Source: Glandiceps talaboti
Lineage: Eukaryota > Hemichordata > Enteropneusta > Spengelidae
Direction: 5' to 3'
DNA: 64,000 nt
Assembly: GCF_964340395.1 (NCBI RefSeq)
Contig: NC_135568.1
Coordinates: 7,813,280-7,877,279 of the forward strand
In this document: one piece after another, positions 10,063 through 23,737 of the stretch
How the letters are laid out: every line of letters begins with the position of its first letter
How positions within the stretch are numbered: the first letter of the stretch is position 1
The notes under the pieces: model-generated
Database searches by the model: none
The model's input: the letters and a program-made list of their open reading frames with translations, nothing else
Told to the model about the DNA's origin: nothing
Translations under genes and position numbers: made by a program

Positions 10063-13000
10063 ATGGAGTGTGCAGTATTTTTGTCACTTTTACTTTTATC
10101 GTCATTGGTAAGTAGTTAACAATTTTGTTCTAATACTACAACCAGGTAGAAATTGAACACATAGGAAGAAATCGACATTTACATGGGAATTAGCAATAAT
10201 ATCCATACCACTCTCTGTTGAGAATGATGGACTGCACAATTTTCCATCCTTGATGGTACAGCATTAACAGAGAGAATGTGTGGAATTATAGTGACCAATC
10301 AACGAAATCCAAAATTTACCAATTATCTTATCATTTCACTGAGTCTTAATAGTGCAATTTCGTATGTCATTGCAATTATCCATCGTGACTTTTTTCCAAG
10401 AGGAGTGAAAAAACTAATATTCTTTCGGGTATTATAGTTGCATTAGGACAATTAGGAACGTAAATAATATTTTATGGTTAAATATTGCGAGGTTTGTGTG
10501 TCACGTAAAACGTACACGCACGTACAGGCAAGTTTGCAGACATTTATCACTTGTGGTTCTTTGTTTTGTAGATTGCTATTGAGGCTGCTTCTGGTAAGTA
10601 AATATACTAGTAACTTAATATCGATTTCCTAAAGTCCATATGTTAGGTTTAAGTAACCGTTGCTGACGATGTTTTCTGTCTGGTTATGTGTAAACGTGAA
10701 TATCTTGCATATCAATTATTTGCATGGCATAAACTACATGTATAAATATGTTCGACGAAGCGAAGCATCACTTGATACGTCACACTAGTGTTACAGATCA
10801 CGTATTCATAATTTTCGTAAATTCCATATTTTGACTACATTATGCCCTACTTCGACTGACTACATTATGCTCTACTTCGACTGAAAAGTTAGTAGAGTTT
10901 CTCAAGGGTATCGAATTCATTCCACAAGAGTATACCTGAGTGTGTAAGACGACAGTCTACATTTCACACATAACTAGAATTCATATTGATAATTTATCAG
11001 TATTGTTGGGAATAGTCATTAGATTATGGTAACTGAAGCTTAGACATGGCATAGTTGCAAAAGGTGTCTTTATTTGTGAATATTACTTGTCATTACACTG
11101 TTCATTTACAAATCATTTCCCATACATTCAATAATAAACTTTTTACTATTAAACCATTTTAGGGTTTTTTTCAATTATTGATCAACAAATACGGTTATGT
11201 TTGGTAAAGTTGTTTTAAATAAGTTTTTTGTCAATTAATTAAAAACTAATTTGGCAACAGTAAAGCCGTTCTCATCCATATGGCTACTTAAATAATGAGA
11301 ACATTCTCCTCCAATTGTATAGTCCCAGCCTTAATTGGAGTAACTTCGGGAAAGGAGTTGATGGGAAGAGATGAAGCCGATGGAAGCTGGAGTGCCCCAG
11401 TGTCAGGGAGCTGTTGTATAACTAGTGTTGCATTTATGCCGGATGGTTCATTGGTCGGCGTTGGTGAATTCGACAATAAGTTGTACACAAAGTCTGGTTA
11501 TGACGTTGGCAACTGGCAGGGTCCTGTAGATGACAGTTGCTGTGTAACTGACGTGGCTGTGATGGATGACGGGACAATTCTCGGCATACAAGCACCTAAA
11601 AATAAATTGGTGTCTCGCAATGGTTTGAATGGGAAGTGGAAACTCGTACCCCAAGGACTGGGCGTGGTTCGGGTTGACGTAATGCCAGATGGTCGTATCG
11701 TTGGTCTTGCTCCATCCGGGGCTTTGAAGATTAGAGCTGGATTGAATGGAAAATGGAGCCTTGTGAAATCTAAGGGTGTGAAGGTTGATGATATCGCTGT
11801 TCAGCCAAATGGTAAAGTCGTCGGTGTGAGGAAAGAAACTTGTACACTCCATTTGAGGGATATGAATGGAGAACCAGGACCATGGACTGCAGCATTCACC
11901 CCTTCTGATTGTGCGAAATCAATTGTTTCTGCTGGGAATATAGGTATGGATTTTGTATGTATGTATGTATGTATGTATGTATGTATGTATGTATGTATGT
12001 ATGCGCGCGCGTGTGTGGATGTGTTCGAGCGCGCGTGCGTATGTATGTAATATGCATGCATGCATGTATGTATGTATGTATGTATGTATGTGTGTGTGTA
12101 TCTCTGTCTGTCTGTAAGATGGCGTTGAGATCAACGTTATTACTTTGGCCAATTAAACCAATATTGGCACAGATAGGTAAACAGCCAAATAAACACTGGA
12201 TGGGGGTAACTACAAAGCATACACAAATGGGGAAATCAAACAATCTCACTTGTTATGCAATACTATTTTTAATGATATGGCTCATATTTTACCTTTGAAT
12301 ATTCTAATTACCATAGGATACCCTCCATAATTGTCAACGAAAAGGTGTAATTAGATATTATTCCCCAATATATTTTTTCTTCATTCAGCCAATGAAAATA
12401 CGAGTGACCTAAGAGGTGCTTGTCAATAGAAGTCGCTAGACGAGTAGTGACAACCCTTAGGTCATGAGTATTTTCCGGCTGAATGAAGGAAACTATTGGG
12501 GAATAATATAATTATACCATCACCAGTAATATTTTTTTAAAGTCGGGGAACGTAATTTCATATTTTGAACACAACAAAACCAATGACGTAGACACGCGTT
12601 GTTGTGACATAGACGAGCGATGTCATGACGCAGAGCGACTACAGTATATAATTCCATAGTTCTTATTGAACCTGGCTCGTGCATTATCTAATACCATTTG
12701 ATATACTAATATTTAATTCCTTGTTACTCTTTAGTGGAACCAGTAGACCCGGTTATTCTTACCACTCCAGGAATTCACACGGAAGCACCCGGTAAGATCA
12801 ATACATTTAGAACAATTAACTGAGTACTAACATTTTTCAAACAAATTAAATCATTTTTCTACTAAACCTGTAACTAACCCTTGTTTGTAATATATCATCT
12901 TACGAATGATTAAGAAGATGTTAAAATACTGATTTGGGTGTTTCATTCTGCTGTAGAAGTTAACTGTCCAGCACTGAGAAAGCCAATCTACGGTAGCGTT

Positions 13001-13609
13001 AGTTGTGACGAAAAAGGGGCAGCAATCCTAGGAACAACATGCACACTTTCATGCAATGATGAAACTTGATTTAAATGAATAGAACTTAAAAATGGACGGA
13101 AGGAAAATGAAATGAAATTTTGAGTGATCATCGTTTATATAAAAAAATTCACATTTTTTTATTCTCATTTTTTTTCAGTTCCACCAACCGAAGAGCCTGA
13201 AAGTGAGTATACAAATTTTCAAAAGTGAATCATTTTCACAATTCTTTCATGATTAAGGTGAGAGGGGAGAATGGTTTGAGTAATTTTCTCGTTTACAAAC
13301 GAAACGTATGGTATCACATAATTGTTCTGAAATTCCAGGTTATTTACTTCAAATCTGATAAATGATCGCTAAACTATACAAATGTTATTGTAAATTATGA
13401 GTACAGATTTAAGGTGTTAGTAAATTGTTATTCCTGTACACGCCCTTTAATCCTTTGGCTGTGAAGACCAACAGACATAATGTAAGTTCACTTTTCCCAC
13501 CACCCAGCATTTACATTGTTTAGTCTACATAGGCTTGTTGGATATATCCTGACCGATTTTCATACAGACTTTAATTTCACTTTACATTGTTTTCCTTACT
13601 TCTGAATCG

Positions 13610-13688
<79 letters not shown>

Positions 13689-16600
13689 CTGTATAGTCAT
13701 GGTCATATGTATTTGCATTTTAGTTCCTGTGGTAACAGCTACCTGTGAGCACCAGTCGACCGATGTTTGTGACAGCACAGGCGCTTCACCATGCAGGTAA
13801 TGTACAGTTAATAACCTGGTATATCCTTGTCTCTTATCTTCGGGTGCATATCTTCAGTCGCATTCAAACGGGAACATCCCTTGTGTTCATAACATGATTT
13901 TTGACATTATTAGGCTTGTATAGTATGTTGAACTAACGACATATACTTTTCCAACATTTTCTTCAATAATAGAGTTTCGTGTCCAGCTGGATGTGCTTCT
14001 GCCAGTAGGAATGTATGGGGAACTGGTTACTACACAGGGGTAAGACATCCTATGTTTTCTCAAACTCGCACTTAACCTTACTATCCTTTTTTAAAATACG
14101 GTTCCTTTTAAATAAATGGAAATTTACCTTTCAAAAGAGTTGCCCTAAACACTGTTTAATATTGCATCTTTTCTTATTGCAAATGAAAGAATTCAAGGAA
14201 TGGTTACAGCACTTGTCATGATTTGAATTTCAGTAATAATTATTCATCTATAAAGTCAGGTGGTGAGTATGCTTCACTGATAAACCAATTAATTAGCCCT
14301 TTAAAATGTTAAAAACATTCTGTATATATGTCATGGAATACTATCAATTTAAATATTTTTTTCAGGACTCCTCACTGTGCAAGGCTGCCGTTCACTCTGG
14401 GGCGATAACTAATGAAGCTGGTGGCGTTGTTGATGTTTCTTTCAGAGATGGAGATAGTAGTTACACTGGCTCCACCAGAAATGGCGTAACTACTACTAGG
14501 TGAGTGCCAAAATCATGTATAGAAACTCCAATTTCTGCAACTCCTCAAACTGAAAATCTTACCCTGTATACAAAACATATTACTGTGGAATTTGAATGAT
14601 ATTGTGATAATGATGTATATATCAGCCAAGCCAACATATGTATATGAAGCAATATTAATGGCAACAATTCTAGGTAGATACTATGAAAGACAGACAAATG
14701 GCAAAGTCAGAAACGGTGTTTTTCTTGTGTTTATACGATTCAATACAATTCTTTATATACCACTAAGATATGTAGACAAGCGGTTCAGCCAATTTTCCTA
14801 ACAAAGGCTTCTTCATTTTTAGTATGAATAATGATTATTTTGATGTAGATGCATGCACATTTATTTATACTGAGTTTGTTGTTGTTTTTGTGTGTACAGC
14901 TATGGTGCATGGTCTGTGACATTTTGGTTTGGGGATAGCGATGGTAATGTATACAACATGTCATCTCATCAAACTCGTCTAAAAGGATTTATTGTAAACA
15001 ATTGAGATTTTGCATCACAACTGTAATTCTTTTTATATCAAGGCTCTGTTCACAATTAATTCTGAATGTATATAGTTTTGTGCTTTCAAAAGTGGTTCTT
15101 AAGATAACAGAAAAATCCAATTCCACAGGGCACAAAGTTTACATTTAAATTATTAAGTTTTTATGTGTTTACATCTTCCAATGCCCTTTGAAGGATACAG
15201 GCTCATATGAAAAATAACTTGGTCAAGACATAATCATAACATAAAATTCAGTTATTACCTTATATATCACAAAGTTTACATGTTATATTCTCTCTACATT
15301 TCAGTTCTACCGACTTTGGAACCTGAAAGTAAGTATACACATTGAAAGTCAATGATTCTCATCATTGTCCAACAATTGTATTAGGAATGGGTGTTTAGTT
15401 TTGTAAGGTGTTGGTCCTTTTTGTCAGTTTTTAAAAAAAACCTGGCAAACTGCCATAGTATCAATGTTATGCTGTCGTCATAAAATAAATGTTCTTGGAT
15501 GTGTAATGCATTGAGGTTGTTTACTTGATTTTGATTTCAATTTCTATGTAGTAATCAAACAACTGTGTAGTCGCTATTGTCATTACCATGATTATGGATT
15601 TGGGTTAAAACTATGTCAGATTTCGATTGATTCAGAGGTTTATCCACACAGACACCAATCATGTTTGTCATGTTATAATACCCTTAGTATAAAACACTTT
15701 GGCTGTGCAGTTTAAAATATTACCTTCTATCAGCCACCACTATAATGACCATCTTTAGTCCTTGTATATTTAACATGGTTTTTTTTTTTTAATATTGTGA
15801 TGTTTAATTCGGTTTTGGATTAATTTGCTCTGTGCAGCATTTACATCAACAAACACTAAACACAAACACACACACTTTTTATAAGTATAAATATGAATGA
15901 ATGTATCCAGCAAATTTGACGTGAAATATTTTTACATATCTTATTTTCCAAAATTACATGTCATTAAAACTTCTCATACACTCTCACATAAAGAGTAACT
16001 TGGTCAAGACATAATCATAATGTATCTAGCAAATTTGACATGCAGTATTTTTACATATCTTAGTTTCCAAAATTACATGTCATAAAATTGTCTTATCAAA
16101 AATGTCCTGTTAGACCCTCTCCTCCTCAACACATTTTTACATAACCTTACATTACTTATGTCTGTACATTTCAGTTATTGAGGCTAACTGTGAACACCAA
16201 TCAACTGATGTTTGTGACAGCTCAGCAGCTACGGTATGCAGGTGTGTAGTCAAATTTCGTTCATGTTCTTGTCATTTATCATTTGGCAGACACAATTATG
16301 TTTAGCTTCTATCTTATCCTCTAATGTATTTACTGATGTTACCAAAAATGTTCAATTGATAGCGTTTGGTTTTATATGTCACATCTACATTCATGCTATG
16401 GGAGTAGGCCTATAAAAGACTATCGAGAAGACATATTATTTTCTTTTTCTTTATAAATCACTTCTTCAACCATCCACAGTGGTGGCTCTACTGAAAATGT
16501 GATATCCAATATAAAGCTCTAGACACACTGTCTATATTAGACATTTCTAAATTCTTGTTTAATAAATCCCAGAGTTCGATGTCCAGCCGGATGTGCTTCT

Positions 16601-19600
16601 GCCAGTAGGAACGTATGGGGAACTGGTTATTACGCAGGGGTAAGATAACTCATATTTTCTAAGCATCACAGTTAGCATTGCTGTTTGTCAAATTATAGTT
16701 TCCTTGTCACTTCAAAAACGTTCTCCTAAACACAGACTCACAGTTCTTTATCTGTTATTTGTTGTTGCAAATAGTTGGATTGATAGACTCTTTATAACAC
16801 GTATCTTGAAATCAATTTATATATTAACTATTCATCTATATAGTCAGATTGTGAGTACGCTCTAGTGATGTACATGCCTTTAATATGCTCATTACTACAA
16901 TCATTAATTTAAAGAAATCATTAAGGCATCCTCCAGTTTGATGATATTCTTAGCAGCCATTGATGATATGCCATCTAATGAATTGCTTTGTATATATGTC
17001 AGGCCATACTGTCAAATTAAACATTTCTTTCAGGACTCCTCACTGTGCAAGGCTGCCGTTCACTCTGGGGTGATAACTAATGCAGCTGGTGGAGTTGTTG
17101 ATGTTTCTTTCAGAGATGGAGATAGTAGTTACACTGGCTCCACCAGGAATGGCGTAACTACTACTAGGTGAGTGCCAAAATCACTTATAGAAACTTCAAT
17201 TTCTGCAACTCTCAAACTGAAAATCTTGCCCTGTATACAAAACATATTACTGTGGAATTTGAATGATATTGTGTGATAATGATGTATATATCACACAAGC
17301 CAACATATGTATATGAAGCAATATTAATGGCAACTATTCTAGGTATATACTATGAAAGACAGACAAATGGCAAAGTAAAAAACAGTGTTTTCTTGTGTTT
17401 ATACGATTCAATACAATTCTTTATATACCACTAAAATATGTAGAATAGCGGTTCAGCCAATTTTCCTAACAAAGGTTTCTTCGTTTTTAGTGTGATTATT
17501 TTGATGTAGATGCATGCACATTTATTTATACTGAGTTTATTGGGTTTTTTGTGTGTACAGCTATGGTGCATGGTCTGTGACATTTTGGTTTGGGGATAGC
17601 GATGGTAATGTATACAACATGTTATCTCATCAAACTCATCTAAAAAGATTTATTGAAAACAATTGAGATTTTGCATCACAACTGTAATTCTTTTTATATC
17701 AAGGCTCTGTTCACAATTAATTCTGAATGTATATAGTTTTGTGCTTTCAAAAGTGGTTCTTAAGATAACAGAAAAATCCAATTCCACAGGGCACAAAGTT
17801 TACATTTAAATTATTAAGTTTTTATGTGTTTACATCTTCCAATGCCCTTTGAAGGATACAGGCTCATATGAAAAATAACTTGGTCAAGACATAATCACAA
17901 CATAAAATTCAGTTATTACCTTATATATCACAAAGTTTACATGTTATATTCTCTCTACATTTCAGTTCTACCGACTTTGGAACCTGAAAGTAAGTATACA
18001 CATTGAAAGTCAATGATTCTCATCATTGTCCAACAATTGTATTAGGAATGGGTGTTTAGTTTTGTAAGGTGTTGGTCCTTTTTGTCAGTTTTTAAAAAAA
18101 ACTGGCAAACTGCCATAGTATCAATGTTATGCTGTCGTCATAAAATAAATGTTCTTGGATGTGTAATGCATTGAGGTTGTTTACTTGATTTTGATTTCAA
18201 TTTCTATGTAGTAATCAAACAACTGTGTAGTCGCTATTGTCATTACCATGATTATGGATTTGGGTTAAAACTATGTCAGATTTCGATTGATTCAGAGGTT
18301 TATCCACACAGACACCAATCATGTTTGTCATGTTATAATACCCTTAGTATTAAACACTTTGGCTGTGCAGTTTAAAATATTACCTTCTATCAGCCACCAC
18401 TATAATGACCATCTTTAGTCCTTGTATATTTAACATGGTTTTTTTTTTTTTAATATTGTGATGTTTAATTCGGTTTTGGATTAATTTGCTCTGTGCAGCA
18501 TTTACATCAACAAACACTAAACACAAACACACACACTTTTTATAAGTATAAATATGAATGAATGTATCCAGCAAATTTGACGTGAAATATTTTTACATAT
18601 CTTATTTTCCAAAATTACATGTCATTAAAACTTCTCATACACTCTCACATAAAGAGTAACTTGGTCAAGACATAATCATAATGTATCTAGCAAATTTGAC
18701 ATGCAGTATTTTTACATATCTTAGTTTCCAAAATTACATGTCATAAAATTGTCTTATCAAAAATGTCCTGTTAGACCCTCTCCTCCTCAACACATATTTA
18801 CATAACCTTACATTACTAATGTCTGTACATTTCAGTTATTGAGGCTAACTGTGAACACCAATCAACTGATGTTTGTGACAGCTCATCAGCTACAGTATGC
18901 AGGTGTGTAGTCAAATTTCGTTCATGTTCTTGTCATTTATCATTTGGCAGACACAATTATGTTTAGCTTCTATCTTATCCTCTAATGTATTTACTGATGT
19001 TACCAAAAATGTTCAATTGATAGCGTTTGGTCTTATATGTCACATCTACATTCATGCCGTGGGAGTAGGCCTATAAAAACTGAAGAAGGTATATCATTTT
19101 CTTAAATCACTTCTTCAACCATCCACAGTGATGGCTCTACTGAAAATGTGATATCTAATTTAAAGCCCTAGACACACTGTCTATATAAGACATTTCTAAA
19201 TTCTTGTTCAATAAATCCCAGAGTTCGATGTCCAGCCGGATGTGCTTCTGCCAGTAGGAACGTATGGGGAACTGGTTATTACACAGGGGTAAGATAATCC
19301 ATATTTTCTAAGCATGACAGTTAGTACTGATGTATGTCAAATTTCTAGTTTCCTCGTCATGTACTTTATACATTTTTTCTTCAAAAACTTTGTCCTAAAC
19401 ATAGTTCTTTGTCTGTCGTTTCAAACACTTGGATTGATAGACTCTTTATAACACGTATCTTGATATAAATTTATATATTGACTAAAAATTTATCTATTAA
19501 GTCAAATTGTGAGTAAGCTGTAGTGACACATCATATAAAGGCCTTTAATATGCTCACTTCTACATCATTAATCTCAATGAATCATTTATGCATCCTTTAG

Positions 19601-20352
19601 TTCGATGATATTCTTAGCAGCCATTGATGATATGCCATCTAATGAATTGCTTTGTATATATGTCAGGCCATACTGTCAAGTTAAACATTTCTTTCAGGAC
19701 TCCTCACTGTGCAAGGCTGCCGTTCACGATGGGGCGATAACTAATGCAGCTGGTGGCGTAGTTGATGTTTCTTTTAGAGATGGGGATAGTAGTTATACTG
19801 CGTCCACCAAAAATGGCGTAACTACTACTAGGTGGGTGGCAATATCATTTGTACGAAACTTACTTCTGTAAGGTTGTCAAATTGAAAATCCTACAAAAGG
19901 AATTTTATCAGCTAACATTTTGAACAATATATTGATATAGATATTATGATATGTCACCCAAGCCCACTTTTATGTATGATCAAATCGAATGGCCACTATA
20001 AAAATTGATTTCTTATTTCCCGTTGTCTTCGGATAGTTCTTTTAAAAGTCTTCCTTGCATGCAAATTCAAAAGTTAGATTTACTCTGTTGTTGTTATTTG
20101 TTTGTTTGTTTGAAATGGGAGAAGCACATGCAAACGACAAAATTAGATGCAATTTTATTGTGCATTTGTATGGTTCATTGCTATCCTTAATTCATTGCCA
20201 CTAACGTGATTGGTCATTTTGTCAGATAAAGATTATAGCTTTGGCTGGCAGAATGATGATTTGAAAGTCATTGCACTCACGTTCACTTGAACTGAGTTTC
20301 CTTTTATTTCTTGTACAGCTATGGTGCATGGTCAGTGACCTTTTGGTTTTGA
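10063..20352 (+). CDS. secreted five-repeat tachylectin-2-like protein with three LCCL domains
   Basis: Exons: 10063-10107 and 10572-10593 (signal peptide, MECAVFLSLLLLSSLIAIEA), 11323-11943, 12735-12791, 13179-13202, then LCCL cassettes 13724-13796, 13973-14039, 14366-14499, 14900-14943; linker 15305-15328; 16175-16241, 16573-16639, 17034-17167, 17561-17604; linker 17966-17989; 18836-18902, 19222-19288, 19698-19831, 20319-20352. Exon 11323-11943 holds five repeats of about 40 residues (WxxP...VDVMPDGRIVG...), like the five-bladed tachylectin-2 propeller, a carbohydrate binder. Each LCCL copy has CPAGCASASRNVWGTGYY, DSSLCKAAVHSG and YGAWSVTFWF, with paired cysteines. LCCL modules occur in secreted adhesion and defence proteins (cochlin, Limulus factor C). 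Expected role: extracellular recognition. Linkers are PT/E-rich. The third copy ends TTTTGGTTTTGA, a stop where the others have GGG GAT. All joins keep phase. Confidence 0.8.
11955..12095. repeat. (GTAT)n / (GCGC) / (GTAT)n microsatellite at a 5' splice site
   Basis: The run starts about 12 bp after the donor ATAG|GTATGG that ends exon 11323-11943 and offers many GTATGT donor-like words. It includes a short alternating gcgcgcgcgtgtgtg stretch, a Z-DNA-prone sequence. Confidence 0.9.
12356..12508. mobile_element. foldback MITE, TIR TATTATTCCCCAATA
   Basis: Perfect 15-bp terminal inverted repeat (tattattccccaata / tattggggaataata). The hairpin continues inward through tcattcagcc...gagtgacctaag and cttaggtcatgagtattttc...ggctgaatga. 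A partial relative (cttcattcagcc, gagtgacctaagg) is at 3645-3680. It lies in an intron. Confidence 0.85.
12957..13069 (+). pseudogene. broken sushi (CCP) exon inside the LCCL gene
   Basis: After an acceptor (ctgctgtag) the frame reads EVNCPALRKPIYGSVSCDEK, then LGTTCTLSCNDET and TGA. This is the first half of a CCP module: C, G.V.C, G..C.L.C. The second half (GY.L.G...R.C...G.W) is missing and no donor precedes the stop. It enters in phase 1, like its neighbours, so skipping it (12791 joined to 13179) preserves the frame. It could instead act as an alternative last exon giving a short lectin-only form. Confidence 0.65.
13613..13681. repeat. (CA)n microsatellite
   Basis: Pure ca dinucleotides in the intron just before the first LCCL exon. 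Confidence 0.97.
14366..19697 (+). repeat. two tandem ~2.66-kb gene-internal units (LCCL cassette duplication)
   Basis: Unit A about 14366-17033, unit B about 17034-19697. Matching exon starts are offset by 2668, 2661, 2661, 2661, 2649 and 2664 bp. Introns are near identical over long stretches: 15000-16150 against 17660-18815 differ by only scattered single bases. The first exons of cassette 1 (13724-14039) are more diverged. Each unit has a second internal duplication, agcaaatttgac and tccaaaattacatgtcat blocks about 120 bp apart at 15908 and 16025. Confidence 0.9.
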
Positions 20353-20604
20353 GATATTGACTAATGGTGCTGTACTGAAATGCAGAAAGTGATGGTAATG
20401 TAAATAATGACACTTCAATTCTTCTCATCAAACTGATAAAATGATTTGACAAAAATTCACACTTTGATTCAAAAAAAGAATGGTTTTTGGTCAGGACATT
20501 TGGTCTAACGTGATTTGAAGACGCAAATTGTTTTATTTTTAAATTTTGATTCGGAAATGAGAACTGTTGTGTTTGTAGTCAGTATATTCAAGACTTGTCT
20601 CTTA

Positions 20605-20858
20605 TTCAACTTTAATTGCAAACCCGCCATGTTGAATGTTGCATCATGGGAAATGTGATTATAAATACTAATCAATTAGTATTGTAAACAATGTTGATAC
20701 ATTGTTTGTAACCATAAATAATCCATTCATAGTTACCCTGACCATTGTGGGAGGTTGATTTTATCAGCAGCTCCAGATTAGGTATTACGATAACCACAGA
20801 TAATCCCATAGTCCTTTCCGCCTGATCATTCTCAGTCTAGATTGCAAGTTCCCTATTG
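20605..20858. mobile_element. MITE-like element, family CAATAGGGAACTTGCAA, copy 2
   Basis: Same block order as copies 1 and 3, ending attgcaagttccctattg; the left end is degenerate. It lies downstream of the third LCCL stop, inside what was the last intron of the gene. Confidence 0.75.
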
Positions 20859-21375
20859 AATATGAACAGGAACACCTACCTATGGAATTCTTTTGTTTTT
20901 GTATTTCGTTCATTCATTCACTACTTTACATTTGATCCTGAGGTACATTGTAGTTTGACCAATAAGAAGATCGAGTATTTCAAAAGTTCTAAAAGGTTAA
21001 AATTTACTGGCACAACTGAAGTAGTTCATAAACATACATGAAGAACTTACAAGACACCAGTAAAAGCTACCCCATATTGAAAGAAAACCACTTCAAGTAT
21101 TCATGCACTGAAGTTGATAGACTGTAATGACATCATCGGCCTGCCCTAAGACATTTGGGGGAAAGGGAGATTCGGCTGTGCTCAACAATGCTGTCTATGA
21201 ACTAGTATGGAGATAATAACACAATGGTGCAGTTAGTGTAGTATGACAGTGTGTAGCATTGTAAACAGGCCTTGTTCAAAATTAAGTCTTGGGTTTTCTC
21301 ACACAATGTAGTTTTCATTGCTCAATTGTGATAACATACTCCAATACCTGACACATCTTTGTTTTCTGTCAACAG

Positions 21376-21440
21376 GAGACCAAGACCTAAACTAACAAAC
21401 CAAGCTTTGACAGAATAAAATGCAATCAACACCACCACGA
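21376..21440 (+). other. ancestral last exon and poly(A) signal of the LCCL gene
   Basis: An acceptor (ttctgtcaacag) is followed by GA GAC CAA GAC CTA AAC TAA, which in phase 1 would continue an LCCL exon ending GAT G as GDQDLN stop. AATAAA lies at 21414-21419. The third cassette now stops earlier at 20350, so this exon is probably 3' UTR in that transcript. Confidence 0.5.
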
Positions 21441-23577
21441 GTAATCTGCATGTTTAACCATATCTGCATGTACTAGATTAGAATAGAAAACTCTTACTAT
21501 AATATGCATGTTTTATCTTCTAAAACTACTTCCTTTATTAAATTAAGTTGTATTAGTCTTAGCTATGCATGCTATCAACAATATCAATATGGCAGAATTC
21601 ACAGTGAAATCAAAGTTGTTTAAACAACTCGGCCATATCGTTGATTTCATCTGCATGTTTGTATTGTACTTTTAGAGCAAAATTAGGAATAAACTTTCAA
21701 ATTCTCTGCATATCTCTGTTGACACATCTTACCTTCAAAGAGAATAAGTGTGTATGTGGATGGGTAGGCCTTAGACTGTTGACAGTCGTCTTGACTTTTT
21801 TGTCATTTATTTGTAATACTATTGTCGCTGAAATCAATAGAATTAAAGATGGTGTGAGTTAGACTTTCCATGAAGTCCAGACGACTGTTCTAACCCATTT
21901 CTATGAATATTCATGACCACCCTTGTTCGTGGAATGTCTAACTCAGATGCCTGGCTAACCACAAGGGGGAGTTTTAGGAGATCATAGACATGACAGACGC
22001 TAGACTATACATGTTATGTGTTCGAATACTCGGGGAGTAGCGCGCATTCCGTATGTGCATTGTGCATGCTATTAGATTGTATCTTATAGGTTATGTATGT
22101 GTTTTTTTAGCAATACGACACAATATAATCTACATCTTCCACACAATACAGACTAGGGTAGGCTTGTATGTAGATTGTATACGTTTATTCAAATTCGTGA
22201 GAGAAAAAACTGGGATACACTGCGTCACAAGTGGTAATAACATCTGTATACACCACCATTAACTATGGGGTTCTGTTATCGAAATATATTTTAATATCGC
22301 AATATCTATCACTATGGCTACAACATACTTTCATCCCATTAATATTAACGTAGAATAGGCCTTTCCAAAATTTGGCATAGTGGTGCTCTACTTCCAGTCT
22401 GTGTGTACCTTGGGGTATACATGGTATATGTTACCTGGTTAATCATAGAGCACTGCTGCTTTTCTCGATGTCTGAACAATACAGAAAACATCCCTGATTT
22501 ACACTTCTACAGAATACCAAGGGACAAAGCTCTTACGAAACGGTACTATGAGGTGATGATAGAGAATTGATCTAGAGAATTTGAGTGCAAATATCCCTGA
22601 GTACCCATTCTGAGAGGGTTTTCTTATTACTACATTATGTTTATCTGAAATGGCAAATTTGCATAAACATGATACTTTGCACTCACACACTTTCATGTAC
22701 AATGATCAGTTGCGACCTCATTTGCATATCATTTGCATGTATGTATTTAATAATATTTTGGTTTTACACTGCAGTGCAAATACCACTAGTACACACACAC
22801 CAATGCAAATAATCACTGGTACATATATTAATAATTGACACAACAGTGTTTTATACATATATGAAACATCTCAAAATAATGTAGATCTGTCATGTATGTA
22901 TTGTTTATTTCATCACAACAGGCTTCATTCATGTCAGTGATTATCTGCAATTTCTTCATTGTCCATTGCATCACTTCCCTCTGGTAAATCTGTCATGTGT
23001 GATATGTTAAGGAACCATTCCATACAATTCTATCCACACTATGGCTGCAGTACATTTGCGGGAAGGGTGACCATTTTTCTCACTGGGTTCTCATGACTTG
23101 AATGTCCCTCTTTTTTGGCTATGATGCAGAGTCAAATTCACAGCGTGACAACCCTCTCCTCAAATACTTCAGGGACCATCGCACAATGTCACACAAGCTC
23201 AACAAAGGAACATCGTTCATTTAGAACAAAACCCCCTCCCCCTAAACAAACATACACAAGTGTGACATTGACATGTTTCTGTATGGTGTAAACCACAATG
23301 ACAACTATAGCGGCCACATCACTACAATCGATGCAATGTAGAAACATGATGGTAAACAGGAAGCTCCAACCTTATGAACCTGTTTACTGATAAATACATA
23401 AAAAAATCACGAGTACCGGAAAACTCAGCCCTGTATCTTACTTTAGAAGTAAATTTTATCAACTTATCAACATCTCAGGAGTAAATACAGAAGCTGTTAT
23501 CATTAAAGGCATGAAAGTTTTCAAAATTTTTTTAGAAATGCAAAAATGAAGTTCAACAATCTCATTGATACTAGAAC
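21441..23577. other. intergenic, one dispersed repeat, no gene recognised
   Basis: AT-rich. Around 22370-22465 there is a repeat of about 100 bp (gctctacttcc, gtgtaccttgggg, tagagcactgctgc) found inverted at 38448-38545. Nothing else was supported. Confidence 0.5.
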
Positions 23578-23655
23578 TGCTTCGTTTAGGGTCGGCGTGA
23601 ACAACTAGGTGGGGTTGGGTAACCGGAACCAAATAACTTTTTTTTATTTGGCCTT
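23578..23655. repeat. partial copy of the GGCCTAACAAAATAATTG family
   Basis: tttagggtcggcgtg ... aggtggggttgggtaaccgg ... tttatttggcc matches one end of the element at 8960-9336 in reverse orientation. Confidence 0.6.
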
Positions 23656-23737
23656 ACTTTTGCTTGAATGCATGTATGTATAAAAAGAATCAGTAAGATA
23701 TCAAAAGTGATCCCCTTCCCAGGACAAATTATTAATT

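Noticed and set aside
16938-17167. Start codon and reading frame running into the second and third LCCL exons (also 19605)
   Set aside because: The upstream part is intron shared by the duplicated units; the exon has a proper acceptor at 17033 and at 19697.
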